Shown: positions 33,101-40,775 of the stretch, in pieces
How positions within the stretch are numbered: position 1 is the first letter of the stretch
How the letters are laid out: every line of letters starts with the position of its first letter
Origin: CALDTK01 sp965215215
Lineage (GTDB): Bacteria; Bacteroidota; Bacteroidia; Chitinophagales; Saprospiraceae
NCBI GenBank assembly: GCA_965215215.1
Contig: OZ244043.1
Coordinates: 3,596,001 to 3,660,000 of the forward strand
Length of the DNA stretch: 64,000 bases
Reading direction: 5' to 3'
The notes under the pieces: generated by a model
What the model was told of the DNA's origin: nothing
Databases searched by the model: none
The model's input: only the letters and a program-made list of their open reading frames with translations
Position numbers and translations under genes: made by a program

Positions 33101-33786
33101 TTCGGAACGCCCACCACCCGGGCGGATTCAGTCTCGGTATTGGGGCCGAGTCGGTTAGGCTCGACCGGACCCCCGATCGGATCTTCGACGCGAACAGCGA
33201 GCTGTACCCAGCGGATAGCGCGCTCTTCGACCGGGCCTACTACGTGGGCACGGGTCTGCGCTACGAGTTCGGCAACTACGACAACGGGAGCTACCGCCGC
33301 GAGGGAATTCATTTCGTCACGAACGCCCAGTACCGCTACCGGGTGGACCCCGAAACGACGAACATCGTCAGCATGGACGCGGCCCTCACCATCTACCAGC
33401 ACCTCTGGAAGGGCGCCACCTTCGTTACGCGCGTAGGGGGTGGAGCGAGCTTCGGCGATTGGTACTTCTACAACGGCCAAACCCTCGGTGCCGATAAATT
33501 GCGCGGGTACCGCCGGGAGCGATTCGTGGGCGACGGGGCCGTTTACCAGAACATCGACTTACGACAACAGATCGGGAAGGTGCTCTACAGCCGGTTCGGT
33601 GTGTTCGGGTCCTTCGACCACGGGCGGGTCTGGCTAGACGGCCAAGATAGCGACCAATGGCACCGCGCCTACGGCGGCGGCCTGTTCCTGCGTCCGCTCA
33701 GTCTCTTCACCATCACGGCCGGTTACTTCATCCCCGAAGACGACAGTCAGGCGGTCGTAAGGGTGGTCGCGGGTTTCGATTTCTAA
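30103..33786 (+). CDS. Giant lipoprotein: metallophosphoesterase, kinase-like domain and C-terminal outer-membrane barrel
   Basis: 1,227 residues from ATG 30103; the leader ends LLAC (lipidated Cys about 19). Residues about 45-400 are a calcineurin-like phosphoesterase: FLGDNLFPTG, LPGDHDWAKYG, VAMHHPLIS, VSGHEYLLQ. Residues about 440-640 carry features of an atypical protein kinase: EYALRSIRKDP (candidate nucleotide-binding Lys), LYLIEERP (hinge-like), LLGDFDRHGDQWRY (catalytic-loop-like, about 597) and IPRDRDQAM (metal-loop-like). The last 300 or so residues are strand-rich with alternating aromatics and end VVAGFDF, a BamA/TamA-like barrel. The phosphoesterase and barrel are firm; the kinase reading is inference. 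Export, anchoring and barrel place it in the outer membrane. Confidence 0.8.
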   Translation: MPTFLKFAACVCFASLLACARYEPTYQRDALRPITDGTQMPEEDLIYSFYLAGSAGGVDDIADAPALQLLQRSLARADEKSTALFLGDNLFPTGFPKKDADDRAAAEAQLDAEIAALRGFPGNVAFLPGDHDWAKYGIPGVERQEDYLKEKLDEDVFLPENGCGDPQLLELAPDVALLIVNSQWFVATWDEYQELNEGCDSQTRRMMRWRLAGLVKDVRFKHVVVAMHHPLISRGPHGGEYNFREGFKQGSGPPGVNFVRSKLGFQQDLFYPRMIELRDMLTDLFDEHPSVTFVSGHEYLLQYGEYKDHPVVGSGTASQITAGKPGQGTSFTAGVLGFAKLSYFASGEAWVQYFEADGSPSGKLLFEKKLYTLEFPQDAFEYPLYESDADSMTYAVFGGYREFGPLYRGLFGTNNKELFTTEYTYPILRLDEFDGGLKVTERGGGGQTNSLRLETADGREYALRSIRKDPTRLLPAAARVGPLITLTQDVFFTANPFAALTAAQLAEGVGVPHANPQLVYLPAQPGLGTLNSAFADDLYLIEERPNDEWVENSDVFGKPDDIDGRDDVLEKIQESPDDRMDQSALVRARLLDVLLGDFDRHGDQWRYAEYKDEKTGVSYWRVIPRDRDQAMLRINGAALKFAGRTLPAVREVQDFDRRQPFIEDFTFQARFLDRRFLNELTREDWLSAARSVQGALSDEEIERSFDDWPLAAQGSGRREEYIGYLKARRDDLVDYAERLYEFQAENVYIVGTDEDDYFDVKRWPDGRVTVDIYGFKGQKKGRRYYHRVFSPEETGSIQLFGLREEDYYDIHGESSGRSIKIRVVPGPEKDKVVTTDDARALRKRTRVYAWPGEDSLAVNANTRKHLTRFQAYNQYDYRGVDYDYNLYLPTAGFNVDDGVILGLTYQRHHYTYQRHFRQALTGTFATASGGLRLGYDLNIADVSPRMDVGLNLAYQTPSYAINFFGLGNETDEIPRDSLPDGRAFYRTRQQLFGIYPRVTFRNAHHPGGFSLGIGAESVRLDRTPDRIFDANSELYPADSALFDRAYYVGTGLRYEFGNYDNGSYRREGIHFVTNAQYRYRVDPETTNIVSMDAALTIYQHLWKGATFVTRVGGGASFGDWYFYNGQTLGADKLRGYRRERFVGDGAVYQNIDLRQQIGKVLYSRFGVFGSFDHGRVWLDGQDSDQWHRAYGGGLFLRPLSLFTITAGYFIPEDDSQAVVRVVAGFDF

Positions 33787-33831
33787 CCAAACTCGGAACC
33801 TGGTCTGACCGATTCGTCCGGCACCCGCTGG

Positions 33832-33839
33832 TACCTTCG
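33832..33839 (+). promoter_or_regulatory. -7 element of recQ
   Basis: TACCTTCG, six bases before the GTG at 33846. It decides the start choice. Confidence 0.6.
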
Positions 33840-33845
33840 GCCCCA

Positions 33846-35663
33846 GTGTCAAGTCTTCCCGCCGCCCACGCGGCCCTCAAACACCATTTCGGTTACGACT
33901 CCTTCCGCCCCATGCAGGCGGACATCGTCGACTCCGTGCTCGCGGGCGAGGATACGGTCGTACTCATGCCCACCGGGGGCGGCAAAAGTATCTGCTTCCA
34001 GATTCCCGCGCTCGTGCTGCCGGGCGTGGCCATCGTGATCAGTCCCCTGATCAGCCTCATGAAAGATCAGGTGGAAGCCTTGCGGCAAAACGGGGTTCGC
34101 GCCGCCTACCTCAACTCCAGTCAGACGGGCTTGGAGCAGCGCCAGGTCGAATCCAGCCTCCTCGACGGCAGCTTACAGCTGCTCTACGTCAGCCCGGAGC
34201 GACTCCTCTCCGGCAACACCTTCGCGCTGCTCGAGCGCTCGCGCGTAAACTTAATCGCCGTCGACGAGGCGCACTGCATCTCGGCCTGGGGGCACGACTT
34301 CCGCCCGGAGTACACCAAATTACGGTTGCTGCGCGAGGTGCTGCCCGGTGTACCCATGATCGCGCTCACGGCGACCGCCGACAAAACGACGCGCCGCGAC
34401 ATCGTCAAGCAGCTCGGCCTCCGGCGGCCGAAGGTATTCGTCAGCTCCTTCGATCGCCCCAACCTCAACCTCGAAGTGCGTCCCGGCAAAGATCGCATCA
34501 AGCAGATCTTCGACTGGGTGAAGCGCCGCCCGGAGCAGAGCGGCATCGTCTACTGCCTCTCCCGCAAGAGTACCGAAATGCTCTCCGAAAAGCTCAAGGC
34601 GCGTGGCATCAACGCCGAAGCCTACCACGCCGGGCTCGCCGAGCGTACGCGCTCGAGCGTGCAGGAGCGCTTCGTACGCGACGAGCTGTCCATCGTCTGC
34701 GCCACCATCGCCTTCGGTATGGGCATCGACAAGTCCAACGTGCGGTGGGTGATCCACTACAACCTGCCCAAAAACCTCGAAGGTTTCTACCAGGAGATCG
34801 GTCGCGCCGGGCGCGACGGACTCCCGAGCGATACCCTGCTGTTCTACAGTTGGGGCGACCGCACCACGCTCGCCAGCTTCATCACCGAACGCGAGGGCGC
34901 CGCCGCAACCCTCCAACTCGCCAAGCTCGAACGGATGTACCAGTACGCCACGGCCGTGCACTGTCGGCGGCGACTGCTGCTTACGTACTTCGGCGAGGAC
35001 TACCGCGACAATTGCGGGCACTGCGACGTGTGCCGCGATCCCCCGACGCCCTTCGACGGCACTCGCACCGCCCAGATCGCCCTAAGCGGAGTCGCGCGTA
35101 CCGATCAGCGCGTAGCTCAGGGGACCCTCGTCAACATCTTGCGGGGTAGTCGATCCGCGGAGATCGCGGTACTCGGGTACAACGAGCTCAAAACTTTTGG
35201 TGCCGGTCGGGACATCGCCACGCGCGATTGGCACTACTACATCGAGCAGTTGATCCACCAGGGGCTGCTCGAGGTCGCACCCGATCAACGTGGCGCACTC
35301 CTCCTCACCCCCGCCGCCGAGGAAGTGCTGTTCGCAGATCGGAAAGTGGAGCTCGTTAAGCGGGAGGCTAAGGCCGAGAAGCGGGCTGCCGCGGCGAAAC
35401 CCGCCTTATCGCGCCACAAGTTGAGTGGTAAGAGCCAGGATTTGTTCCAGCGGCTGCGTAAGCTCCGCTTGCGGCTCGCGAGGGAGAAGGGGGCTCCCCC
35501 GTACCTCATCTTTAACGACAGTACGCTCGAGGAGATGTCCATCCTGCAGCCTACCGATTCGGGATCGATGAAACTGATCGGTGGGGTCGGCGATCACAAG
35601 TTGCGCGAGTACGGGGATCCTTTCATAAGGGAGATCCGAGACTTCGTGTACGAGGAGGGCTAA
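33846..35663 (+). CDS. recQ: ATP-dependent DNA helicase RecQ
   Basis: 3'-5' helicase of recombination and fork repair. It has 605 residues from GTG 33846, which lies 6 bases after a TACCTTCG element; the upstream in-frame extension would cover that promoter. Motifs: FRPMQADIV (motif 0), MPTGGGKS (I), DEAHCISAWGHDFRPEY (II), ALTATADKTT (III), GRAGRDGLPSD (VI). The RQC zinc site is visible as CRRRLLLTYFGEDYRDNCGHC (CRRR, NCGHCDVC), and a C-terminal HRDC domain (LRLAREKGAPPYLIFNDSTL, 20 residues) completes the family architecture. Confidence 0.96.
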   Translation: MSSLPAAHAALKHHFGYDSFRPMQADIVDSVLAGEDTVVLMPTGGGKSICFQIPALVLPGVAIVISPLISLMKDQVEALRQNGVRAAYLNSSQTGLEQRQVESSLLDGSLQLLYVSPERLLSGNTFALLERSRVNLIAVDEAHCISAWGHDFRPEYTKLRLLREVLPGVPMIALTATADKTTRRDIVKQLGLRRPKVFVSSFDRPNLNLEVRPGKDRIKQIFDWVKRRPEQSGIVYCLSRKSTEMLSEKLKARGINAEAYHAGLAERTRSSVQERFVRDELSIVCATIAFGMGIDKSNVRWVIHYNLPKNLEGFYQEIGRAGRDGLPSDTLLFYSWGDRTTLASFITEREGAAATLQLAKLERMYQYATAVHCRRRLLLTYFGEDYRDNCGHCDVCRDPPTPFDGTRTAQIALSGVARTDQRVAQGTLVNILRGSRSAEIAVLGYNELKTFGAGRDIATRDWHYYIEQLIHQGLLEVAPDQRGALLLTPAAEEVLFADRKVELVKREAKAEKRAAAAKPALSRHKLSGKSQDLFQRLRKLRLRLAREKGAPPYLIFNDSTLEEMSILQPTDSGSMKLIGGVGDHKLREYGDPFIREIRDFVYEEG

Positions 35664-35829
35664 ACCCAGAATCGTACGCGTTGAGCCGTAGCCACCATCC
35701 GGGAAGCCAGTAATCGAGCCCCGCGGGGAGGTAGCCTTCCCGACGTAGACCGAAATTCGTTCGAGACGACGAGAAGCCGCCGCACCGGTTGCCCCCCGCC
35801 CCGTTTACGAAGTTTTGCCGGGCACGGCA

Positions 35830-36435
35830 CTACGCCGCTTCGTAGAGCTTGTTGACCTCGTCCCAGTTGATCACGTTGAAAAAGGAGTTCACGTAGTCGG
35901 GTCGGCGGTTCTGGTAATTGAGGTAGTAGGCGTGCTCCCACACGTCGAGGCCGAGGATGGGGGTACCTTTTACTTCGGCGACATCCATGAGCGGATTGTC
36001 CTGATTCGGCGTACTCGTGACCTGGAGCTTTCCGTTGGCGCCCTTGATTAGCCACGCCCAACCCGAACCGAAGCGCGTTCCGGCCGCATCGGCGAATTTT
36101 TGCTTGAAGCCATCGTACGACCCGAAGTCCGAATTGATCGCCTCGGCGACCTTGCCGCTCGGCTTGCTGCCGCCGTTGGGGCTCATCACCCTCCAAAACA
36201 AGCTGTGGTTGTAGTGTCCACCGCCGTTGTTGCGCACGCCGGCACCGTACTTCGAGGTAGCCTCGAGCAGCTCCTCGATCGATTTACCGGCGCCTTCCTT
36301 GCCGTCGACCGCGGCGTTGAGCTTGCTCACGTAGCCGGCGTGGTGCTTGTCGTGGTGGATCTCCATGGTCCGCGCGTCGATGTTCGGCTCGAGGGCGTCG
36401 TGGCTGTAGGGGAGGTCGGGGAGGGTAAAGGCCAT
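35830..36435 (-). CDS. sodA: Superoxide dismutase (Fe/Mn family)
   Basis: Dismutates superoxide to oxygen and hydrogen peroxide. It has 201 residues from ATG 36435, beginning MAFTLPDLPYSHDALEP, the standard start; the extra in-frame codons upstream are not conserved. Metal ligands are visible: His in MEIHHDKHHAGYV and GGGHYNHSLFW, Asp and His in LGLDVWEHAYYLNYQNRRP. GSGWAWLI and the Gly-rich segments do not decide Fe against Mn by eye, so the symbol sodA is nominal. A TATACTCG element lies upstream. It is probably cytoplasmic, as no signal is present. Confidence 0.95.
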   Translation of the reverse strand: MAFTLPDLPYSHDALEPNIDARTMEIHHDKHHAGYVSKLNAAVDGKEGAGKSIEELLEATSKYGAGVRNNGGGHYNHSLFWRVMSPNGGSKPSGKVAEAINSDFGSYDGFKQKFADAAGTRFGSGWAWLIKGANGKLQVTSTPNQDNPLMDVAEVKGTPILGLDVWEHAYYLNYQNRRPDYVNSFFNVINWDEVNKLYEAA

Positions 36436-36523
36436 GGTGCTTTCGTTGTGTGGTGCGAGTATAGCAACCGGGCCGGGCATGTCAGGTTTACCCCCCCCCG
36501 CTAAATGCGCGCGAGGTGGCCGC

Positions 36524-36531
36524 TACATTCG
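36524..36531 (+). promoter_or_regulatory. -7 element of fumC
   Basis: TACATTCG, 21 bases before the ATG at 36553. Confidence 0.55.
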
Positions 36532-36552
36532 CGGCGCCAAAGTCGATCTAGC

Positions 36553-37974
36553 ATGTCCACACGAACGGAAAGAGACAGTATTGGAACCATCGAAGTCCCC
36601 TCGGATGCCTACTGGGGCGCGCAAACCCAGCGCTCCACCCAGAACTTCCGCATCGGCGGCCAGCGCGAGCGAATGCCGATGGAGATCATCCGCGCTTTCG
36701 CGGTGTTGAAAAAGGCTGCCGCCAAAACCAACGAGCGGCTCGGCGTACTACCGGCCGCGAAGGCCGAGCTCATCGCGCGCGTGGCCGATGAGATCGCGGC
36801 CGGAAAGCTCAACGATCAGTTCCCGCTCGTGATCTGGCAGACGGGCTCCGGTACGCAGTCGAACATGAACGTGAACGAAGTCATCGCGCACCGGGCGCAC
36901 GAGCTGGAGGGCGGGGTGCTCACCGATAGCGAGCAGGTGCTACACCCCAACGACGACGTTAACAAAAGTCAGTCGTCGAACGACACGTTCCCTACCGCGA
37001 TGCACATCGCGGCCTACCGGATGGTCGTCGAGGTTACGCTCCCCGGCCTCCGGCGGCTGCGCGATCGCCTTGCCGAAAAGTCGGCCGCCTACATGGACGT
37101 CGTCAAGATCGGACGTACGCACTTCATGGACGCAACGCCGATCACCCTCGGTCAGGAGCTGAGCGGGTACGTGAGTCAGCTCGACCACGGCATCCGCGCC
37201 ATCGAACGTACCCTGGACCACCTGAGCGAGCTCGCGCTGGGGGGCACCGCGGTGGGTACGGGGCTCAACGCACCGCGGGGCTACGCGGTGGCCGTGGCCG
37301 GGGAGATCGCCGAAGAAACCGGCCTCCCGTTTCGGACGGCGGACAACAAGTTCGAAGCCCTCGCCGCGCACGACGCCATCGTGGAGACCCACGGCGCCCT
37401 CAAGACCGTCGCGGTAAGCCTCATGAAGATCGGCAACGACGTGCGCATGCTCGCTTCCGGACCGCGCTCGGGGATCGGCGAAATCGAGATCCCGGCCAAC
37501 GAGCCCGGCTCAAGCATCATGCCCGGTAAGGTTAATCCCACCCAATCGGAGGCACTCACCATGGTTGCCGCTCAGGTGATGGGCAACGACGTGGCCATTA
37601 ACGTGGGCGGGGCTACGGGCCACTTCGAGTTGAATGTTTTCAAACCGATGATGGCTGCCAACTTCCTGCATTCGGCAAGACTGATCGGAGACGCGGCCGT
37701 GGGTTTCGAAGAGCACGCTATCTCCGGATTGAAGCCTAATAATTCACGGATTAAAGATTTGCTAAACAACTCTTTAATGCTCGTTACCGCGCTCAACAAC
37801 AAGATCGGGTACGACAACGCCGCGAAGATCGCGAAGAAGGCGCACGCCGAGGGTACGACCCTCAAGGAGGCCGGGGTGGCGTTGGGGCTCGTCACCAGCG
37901 AGGATTTCGATCGTTGGGTCAGGCCCGAGGAGATGGTCGGCGCTCTGCCCGTCACGCCGGGAGTGACCGGTTAA
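36553..37974 (+). CDS. fumC: Class II fumarate hydratase
   Basis: Interconverts fumarate and malate in the TCA cycle. It has 473 residues from ATG 36553, which follows a TACATTCG element at 36524; the upstream in-frame codons are excluded because they cover that promoter. Family motifs: YWGAQTQRS, WQTGSGTQSNMNVNEV, SQSSNDTFPTAMH, and the superfamily signature GSSIMPGKVNPTQ with the flexible active-site loop. The C terminus (EGTTLKEAGVALGLVTSEDFDRWVRPE) matches FumC rather than aspartate ammonia-lyase, though AspA is the nearest alternative. Confidence 0.95.
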   Translation: MSTRTERDSIGTIEVPSDAYWGAQTQRSTQNFRIGGQRERMPMEIIRAFAVLKKAAAKTNERLGVLPAAKAELIARVADEIAAGKLNDQFPLVIWQTGSGTQSNMNVNEVIAHRAHELEGGVLTDSEQVLHPNDDVNKSQSSNDTFPTAMHIAAYRMVVEVTLPGLRRLRDRLAEKSAAYMDVVKIGRTHFMDATPITLGQELSGYVSQLDHGIRAIERTLDHLSELALGGTAVGTGLNAPRGYAVAVAGEIAEETGLPFRTADNKFEALAAHDAIVETHGALKTVAVSLMKIGNDVRMLASGPRSGIGEIEIPANEPGSSIMPGKVNPTQSEALTMVAAQVMGNDVAINVGGATGHFELNVFKPMMAANFLHSARLIGDAAVGFEEHAISGLKPNNSRIKDLLNNSLMLVTALNNKIGYDNAAKIAKKAHAEGTTLKEAGVALGLVTSEDFDRWVRPEEMVGALPVTPGVTG

Positions 37975-38126
37975 CCCGTTTCGTTTAAATGCGAGGAACT
38001 GTCGCTTACTGTCCGACAATGCTTGAAATATCTCCTTAATTATGCCCTATTTCCCGTTGCGGTGGGTGCTCGGCATTCACCGCAGCCCTTTGCGGGTTTC
38101 CCCGAAAGCACATCAAACCGTTCACT

Positions 38127-39107
38127 ATGGAGAGCCGCTCACGAGCACTCCCACAATTTGCTCAGCTCGCGCTCGCGCTCGTCGTGGCTGTGGCGGTTGG
38201 CCTAGTGATCCTTCCTTTCGAGCATCCGGCGGCGAGGCTCGTGAGTGAGTCGGCGCCGATCCTACTCGTAACCCTCTTTGCGGCGGGCTTGCTCGCGCTG
38301 GCTACCTCCCACCGGAGGCTCATGGAAACCGCTTTCGTCGGTGCGGTGGCGGTGGCGCTCGTGCTTCGCGGGGTTGGGTCCGGTGCGCTTTACCCGGGCG
38401 ACTCCGCAGCGTCGGGGAGCCGCTCGCTCTCCGTAGCGCAGTACAGTACCCAAAATCTGGCGCTCGTCGACCCGGGCGAGTTGGAGTCCCTCCGGAGATC
38501 GTCGGCCGACGTGCTTAGCGTTCAGGAGTTGACCGATGAGTGGGCCACTCGCCTGAGCGACAAGCTCGGGCGACAGTACCCCTACCAGTATCTGTTTCCG
38601 GCGGCCGGTCTACGCGGCATCGGGTTGTTCTCGAAGTTTCCGTTGGGCGCTATCGACACCTTCGAGATTGGTGGCCTAAGGCACATCGACGCCTGCGTGA
38701 GCGGCGACGCGACAATGGAGTCGCTGCACATCGTGAGCGCGCAGCGGCTCCCGAGCGAAAGCTCGTGGACCTTGTTCGACGCGCAGGCCCAGCTGCGCGG
38801 ACTCGCTCAGCACGTGCGTAGCCTAGAGACCCCCGCCGTGATCGTCGGCGATTTCAACGCCGCACCCTGGAGTACGGAACTCGTAGACTTCGTACGACGA
38901 GCCGACCTGCGCGATAGTCGTACCCAGCAGGTGTTGAGTTCGGAGGGGGGGCTCCCTCGGTTTTTCGAAGTACCCGTCGAGCACATCTTTTACACCGCCG
39001 ATCTCCGCTGCCTGGGTTTTCGAAACCACCGTGGCCGCTCGGGCTACCTTGGCAACGGTGCGACCTTCCAGAACGAAAGCCCGACCTCGCCCGTGGTGGC
39101 GCTCTAG
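38127..39107 (+). CDS. Endonuclease/exonuclease/phosphatase-fold membrane protein, probably catalytically degenerate
   Basis: 326 residues. Three N-terminal hydrophobic helices (about 10-95) precede an EEP-fold domain: VLSVQELTDEW gives the metal-binding Glu and VIVGDFNAAPWS the Asp-Asn pair. Two key sites are changed. The central His (usually H-L after the strand) reads SAQRLPS, and the final SDHxPV motif reads SPTSPVVAL, losing the catalytic Asp-His. The fold is therefore likely but activity doubtful. The last 50 bases overlap the predicted start of dgkA. The start codon is the ATG at 38127. Confidence 0.75.
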   Translation: MESRSRALPQFAQLALALVVAVAVGLVILPFEHPAARLVSESAPILLVTLFAAGLLALATSHRRLMETAFVGAVAVALVLRGVGSGALYPGDSAASGSRSLSVAQYSTQNLALVDPGELESLRRSSADVLSVQELTDEWATRLSDKLGRQYPYQYLFPAAGLRGIGLFSKFPLGAIDTFEIGGLRHIDACVSGDATMESLHIVSAQRLPSESSWTLFDAQAQLRGLAQHVRSLETPAVIVGDFNAAPWSTELVDFVRRADLRDSRTQQVLSSEGGLPRFFEVPVEHIFYTADLRCLGFRNHRGRSGYLGNGATFQNESPTSPVVAL

Positions 39108-39474
39108 GATTGCGAGTTTTGGCTACGCCTGGCGGGGTATCCTAGTCTTGGTTCGCACGCAGCCGAACGCTCAGGTACATTCGGTCGTCAGCGCGCTGGT
39201 GGTTTTAGCGGGACTGTATCTCGATGTATCGTTCGGAGATTGGGCGATCCTCGGCTTGGCGATGGGTGCGGTCTGGACGACCGAAGCCCTCAATACGGCC
39301 CTGGAGTTCGCCATCGACCTGCTGCATCCAGACTGGCATCCGCTGGCCGGCACCGTCAAAGACGTTGCCGCGGGGGCGGTGTTGCTGGCCACCGTATTCG
39401 CCGTCGCGACGGGCATCGCGGTTTTTCTCCCGCACATTCGAACACTTTGGACCGAACTACCCCAGGTCGGGTAG
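39058..39474 (+). CDS. dgkA: Diacylglycerol/undecaprenol kinase family protein
   Basis: A small integral membrane kinase. The core is clear: SFGYAWRGILVLVRTQPN, EALNTALEFAIDLLHPDWHPLA and VKDVAAGAVLLATV hold the conserved Glu/Asn and Lys-Asp sites; three membrane helices follow the usual pattern. In Gram-positives such proteins phosphorylate undecaprenol, so the lipid substrate is open. The start is uncertain because no ATG lies in frame near the conserved N terminus: I place it at GTG 39058, with TTG 39049 and GTG 39031 as alternatives. All overlap the end of the EEP gene. Confidence 0.85.
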   Translation: MRPSRTKARPRPWWRSRIASFGYAWRGILVLVRTQPNAQVHSVVSALVVLAGLYLDVSFGDWAILGLAMGAVWTTEALNTALEFAIDLLHPDWHPLAGTVKDVAAGAVLLATVFAVATGIAVFLPHIRTLWTELPQVG

Positions 39475-39506
39475 ACTAGGCCCAGTTATTGTGTCGAGTG
39501 GCACGT

Positions 39507-40292
39507 ATGCGTTCACACTTGCGAATATCCCTCCTCGCTCTGCTCGCGTTCGGCGTGTGCCTGAGCGTCGCATCCCCCCTGCAGGCTCAGCAGGAAGTTC
39601 GGTTGAGTCGAAACTTAGACCGAAAGCTCCGGCGCGACGCCGCGCGACTGGCGCTCCGACTCAGCGACGGCGAGGATCTGCGCTACCAGCGTATCGAGAT
39701 CCCGAAGCCCGACATGGAGGCCATCTACACCGCGCTGCTCGGACTCTATAACGCCGACGAAGGCATCCGCTCCATCTTCCGCTGCAACGTACACACCCGC
39801 CCCGATCCGTCGATCGACCACATGCTCATCATCTTCGATCGGGAGGTCGAGTGGGCCGCTCCGCTCCAGGAGGGTCGCCACGAGACGACCTCACTCACGT
39901 TCAACGATTTGCTCTACGAGCACGACCTCATCATCGAGAAGCACGTGCAGTGGGACGATACGCACGACGCGATCGCCATCCGCTCCAACCGTCCGCTCAA
40001 CATGGCCTCGCTCGCTAACGAATTCTACAACCTCGAGGGAGTTCGCGAGATCGACCTGGGCCTGAGCAAAGACTTCGGCAACAACATCTCGGCCACCCGG
40101 CTCGCCAGCGCGTGGCGCATCGAATTCGCGCTCTCGTTCGGCGCGATGGGGCAGGGGAGTGACAAAGTGCACACCTGGTCCTACGAGATCAACGACGTCG
40201 GTGACGTGCGCAAGATCGCCGAGGGCGGTGAGCCCGTTCCGGAGTGGATGCGCTGCGCGACCGACGGCTTGCCTATGCTGGCGCGTGGGTAG
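39507..40292 (+). CDS. Secreted protein of unknown function
   Basis: 261 residues from ATG 39507, with a signal peptide (ISLLALLAFGVCLSVASPLQAQ) cut after the alanine before QQEV. The mature part is mixed helix and strand, rich in Arg, Asp and Glu, with two Cys (IFRCNVH; MRCATDG) that could form a disulfide. I recognise no domain. ARLALRLSDGEDLRYQRIEIP and WRIEFALSFGAMGQGSDKV are the most distinctive segments to search. It lies between dgkA and elaA on the same strand, with an elaA promoter immediately downstream. Confidence 0.72.
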   Translation: MRSHLRISLLALLAFGVCLSVASPLQAQQEVRLSRNLDRKLRRDAARLALRLSDGEDLRYQRIEIPKPDMEAIYTALLGLYNADEGIRSIFRCNVHTRPDPSIDHMLIIFDREVEWAAPLQEGRHETTSLTFNDLLYEHDLIIEKHVQWDDTHDAIAIRSNRPLNMASLANEFYNLEGVREIDLGLSKDFGNNISATRLASAWRIEFALSFGAMGQGSDKVHTWSYEINDVGDVRKIAEGGEPVPEWMRCATDGLPMLARG

Positions 40293-40296
40293 CGGC

Positions 40297-40304
40297 TATG
40301 TTTG
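40297..40304 (+). promoter_or_regulatory. -7 element of elaA
   Basis: Canonical TATGTTTG, nine bases before the ATG at 40314 and five bases after the upstream stop. Confidence 0.65.
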
Positions 40305-40313
40305 GCGTCCGCC

Positions 40314-40775
40314 ATGCCGCAAGGTCCGACCTACCGCCTACAGTCTTTTGCCGAACTTAGTACCGATCAGCTCTACGGCATTTTGCACCTGCGCTCAGCG
40401 GTCTTCGTCGTCGAGCAAAACTGCGCCTACCAGGACATGGACGGTCGCGACGAGGGCAGCCTGCACCTCTCGCAATCGGTGGGTACCGAGCTCGTCGGTT
40501 ACGCCCGCCTGCTACCCGCCGGCCTCGACTTCCCGGGGGCGGCGGCCATCGGTCGCGTGGTTACCTCCCCGGCCTACCGCGGGCGTAAGCTCGGTCGGCG
40601 ACTCGTGGCCGAGAGCATCCGCAGGTGCGCACAACGCTGGCCCGCGGCACCGATCTACATTCGGGCGCAGACTTACCTACTCAACTTTTACGGGAGTTTC
40701 GGCTTCGTCGCTACCGGGCCGGAATACCTGGAGGATGGCATCCCGCACCAAGACATGCATCTTCTCCCCGGGTAA
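40314..40775 (+). CDS. elaA: GNAT acetyltransferase, ElaA family
   Basis: 153 residues from ATG 40314, 9 bases after a canonical TATGTTTG element at 40297. The sequence matches ElaA: LRSAVFVVEQNCAYQDMDGRD near the N terminus (seen as FVVEQNCAYQDMDGRD), VGYARLLPAG, and the acetyl-CoA loop RVVTSPAYRGRKLGRRLVAESI (RGRKLGR). The end, NFYGSFGFVATGPEYLEDGIPH, closes the family pattern. The acceptor substrate is not established. Confidence 0.9.
   Translation: MPQGPTYRLQSFAELSTDQLYGILHLRSAVFVVEQNCAYQDMDGRDEGSLHLSQSVGTELVGYARLLPAGLDFPGAAAIGRVVTSPAYRGRKLGRRLVAESIRRCAQRWPAAPIYIRAQTYLLNFYGSFGFVATGPEYLEDGIPHQDMHLLPG

Noticed and set aside
38059..38083. Hairpin GCGGTGGGTG...CATTCACCGC between fumC and the EEP gene
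   Set aside because: The stem needs two G-U pairs and no T-run follows, so neither a terminator nor a riboswitch can be supported.
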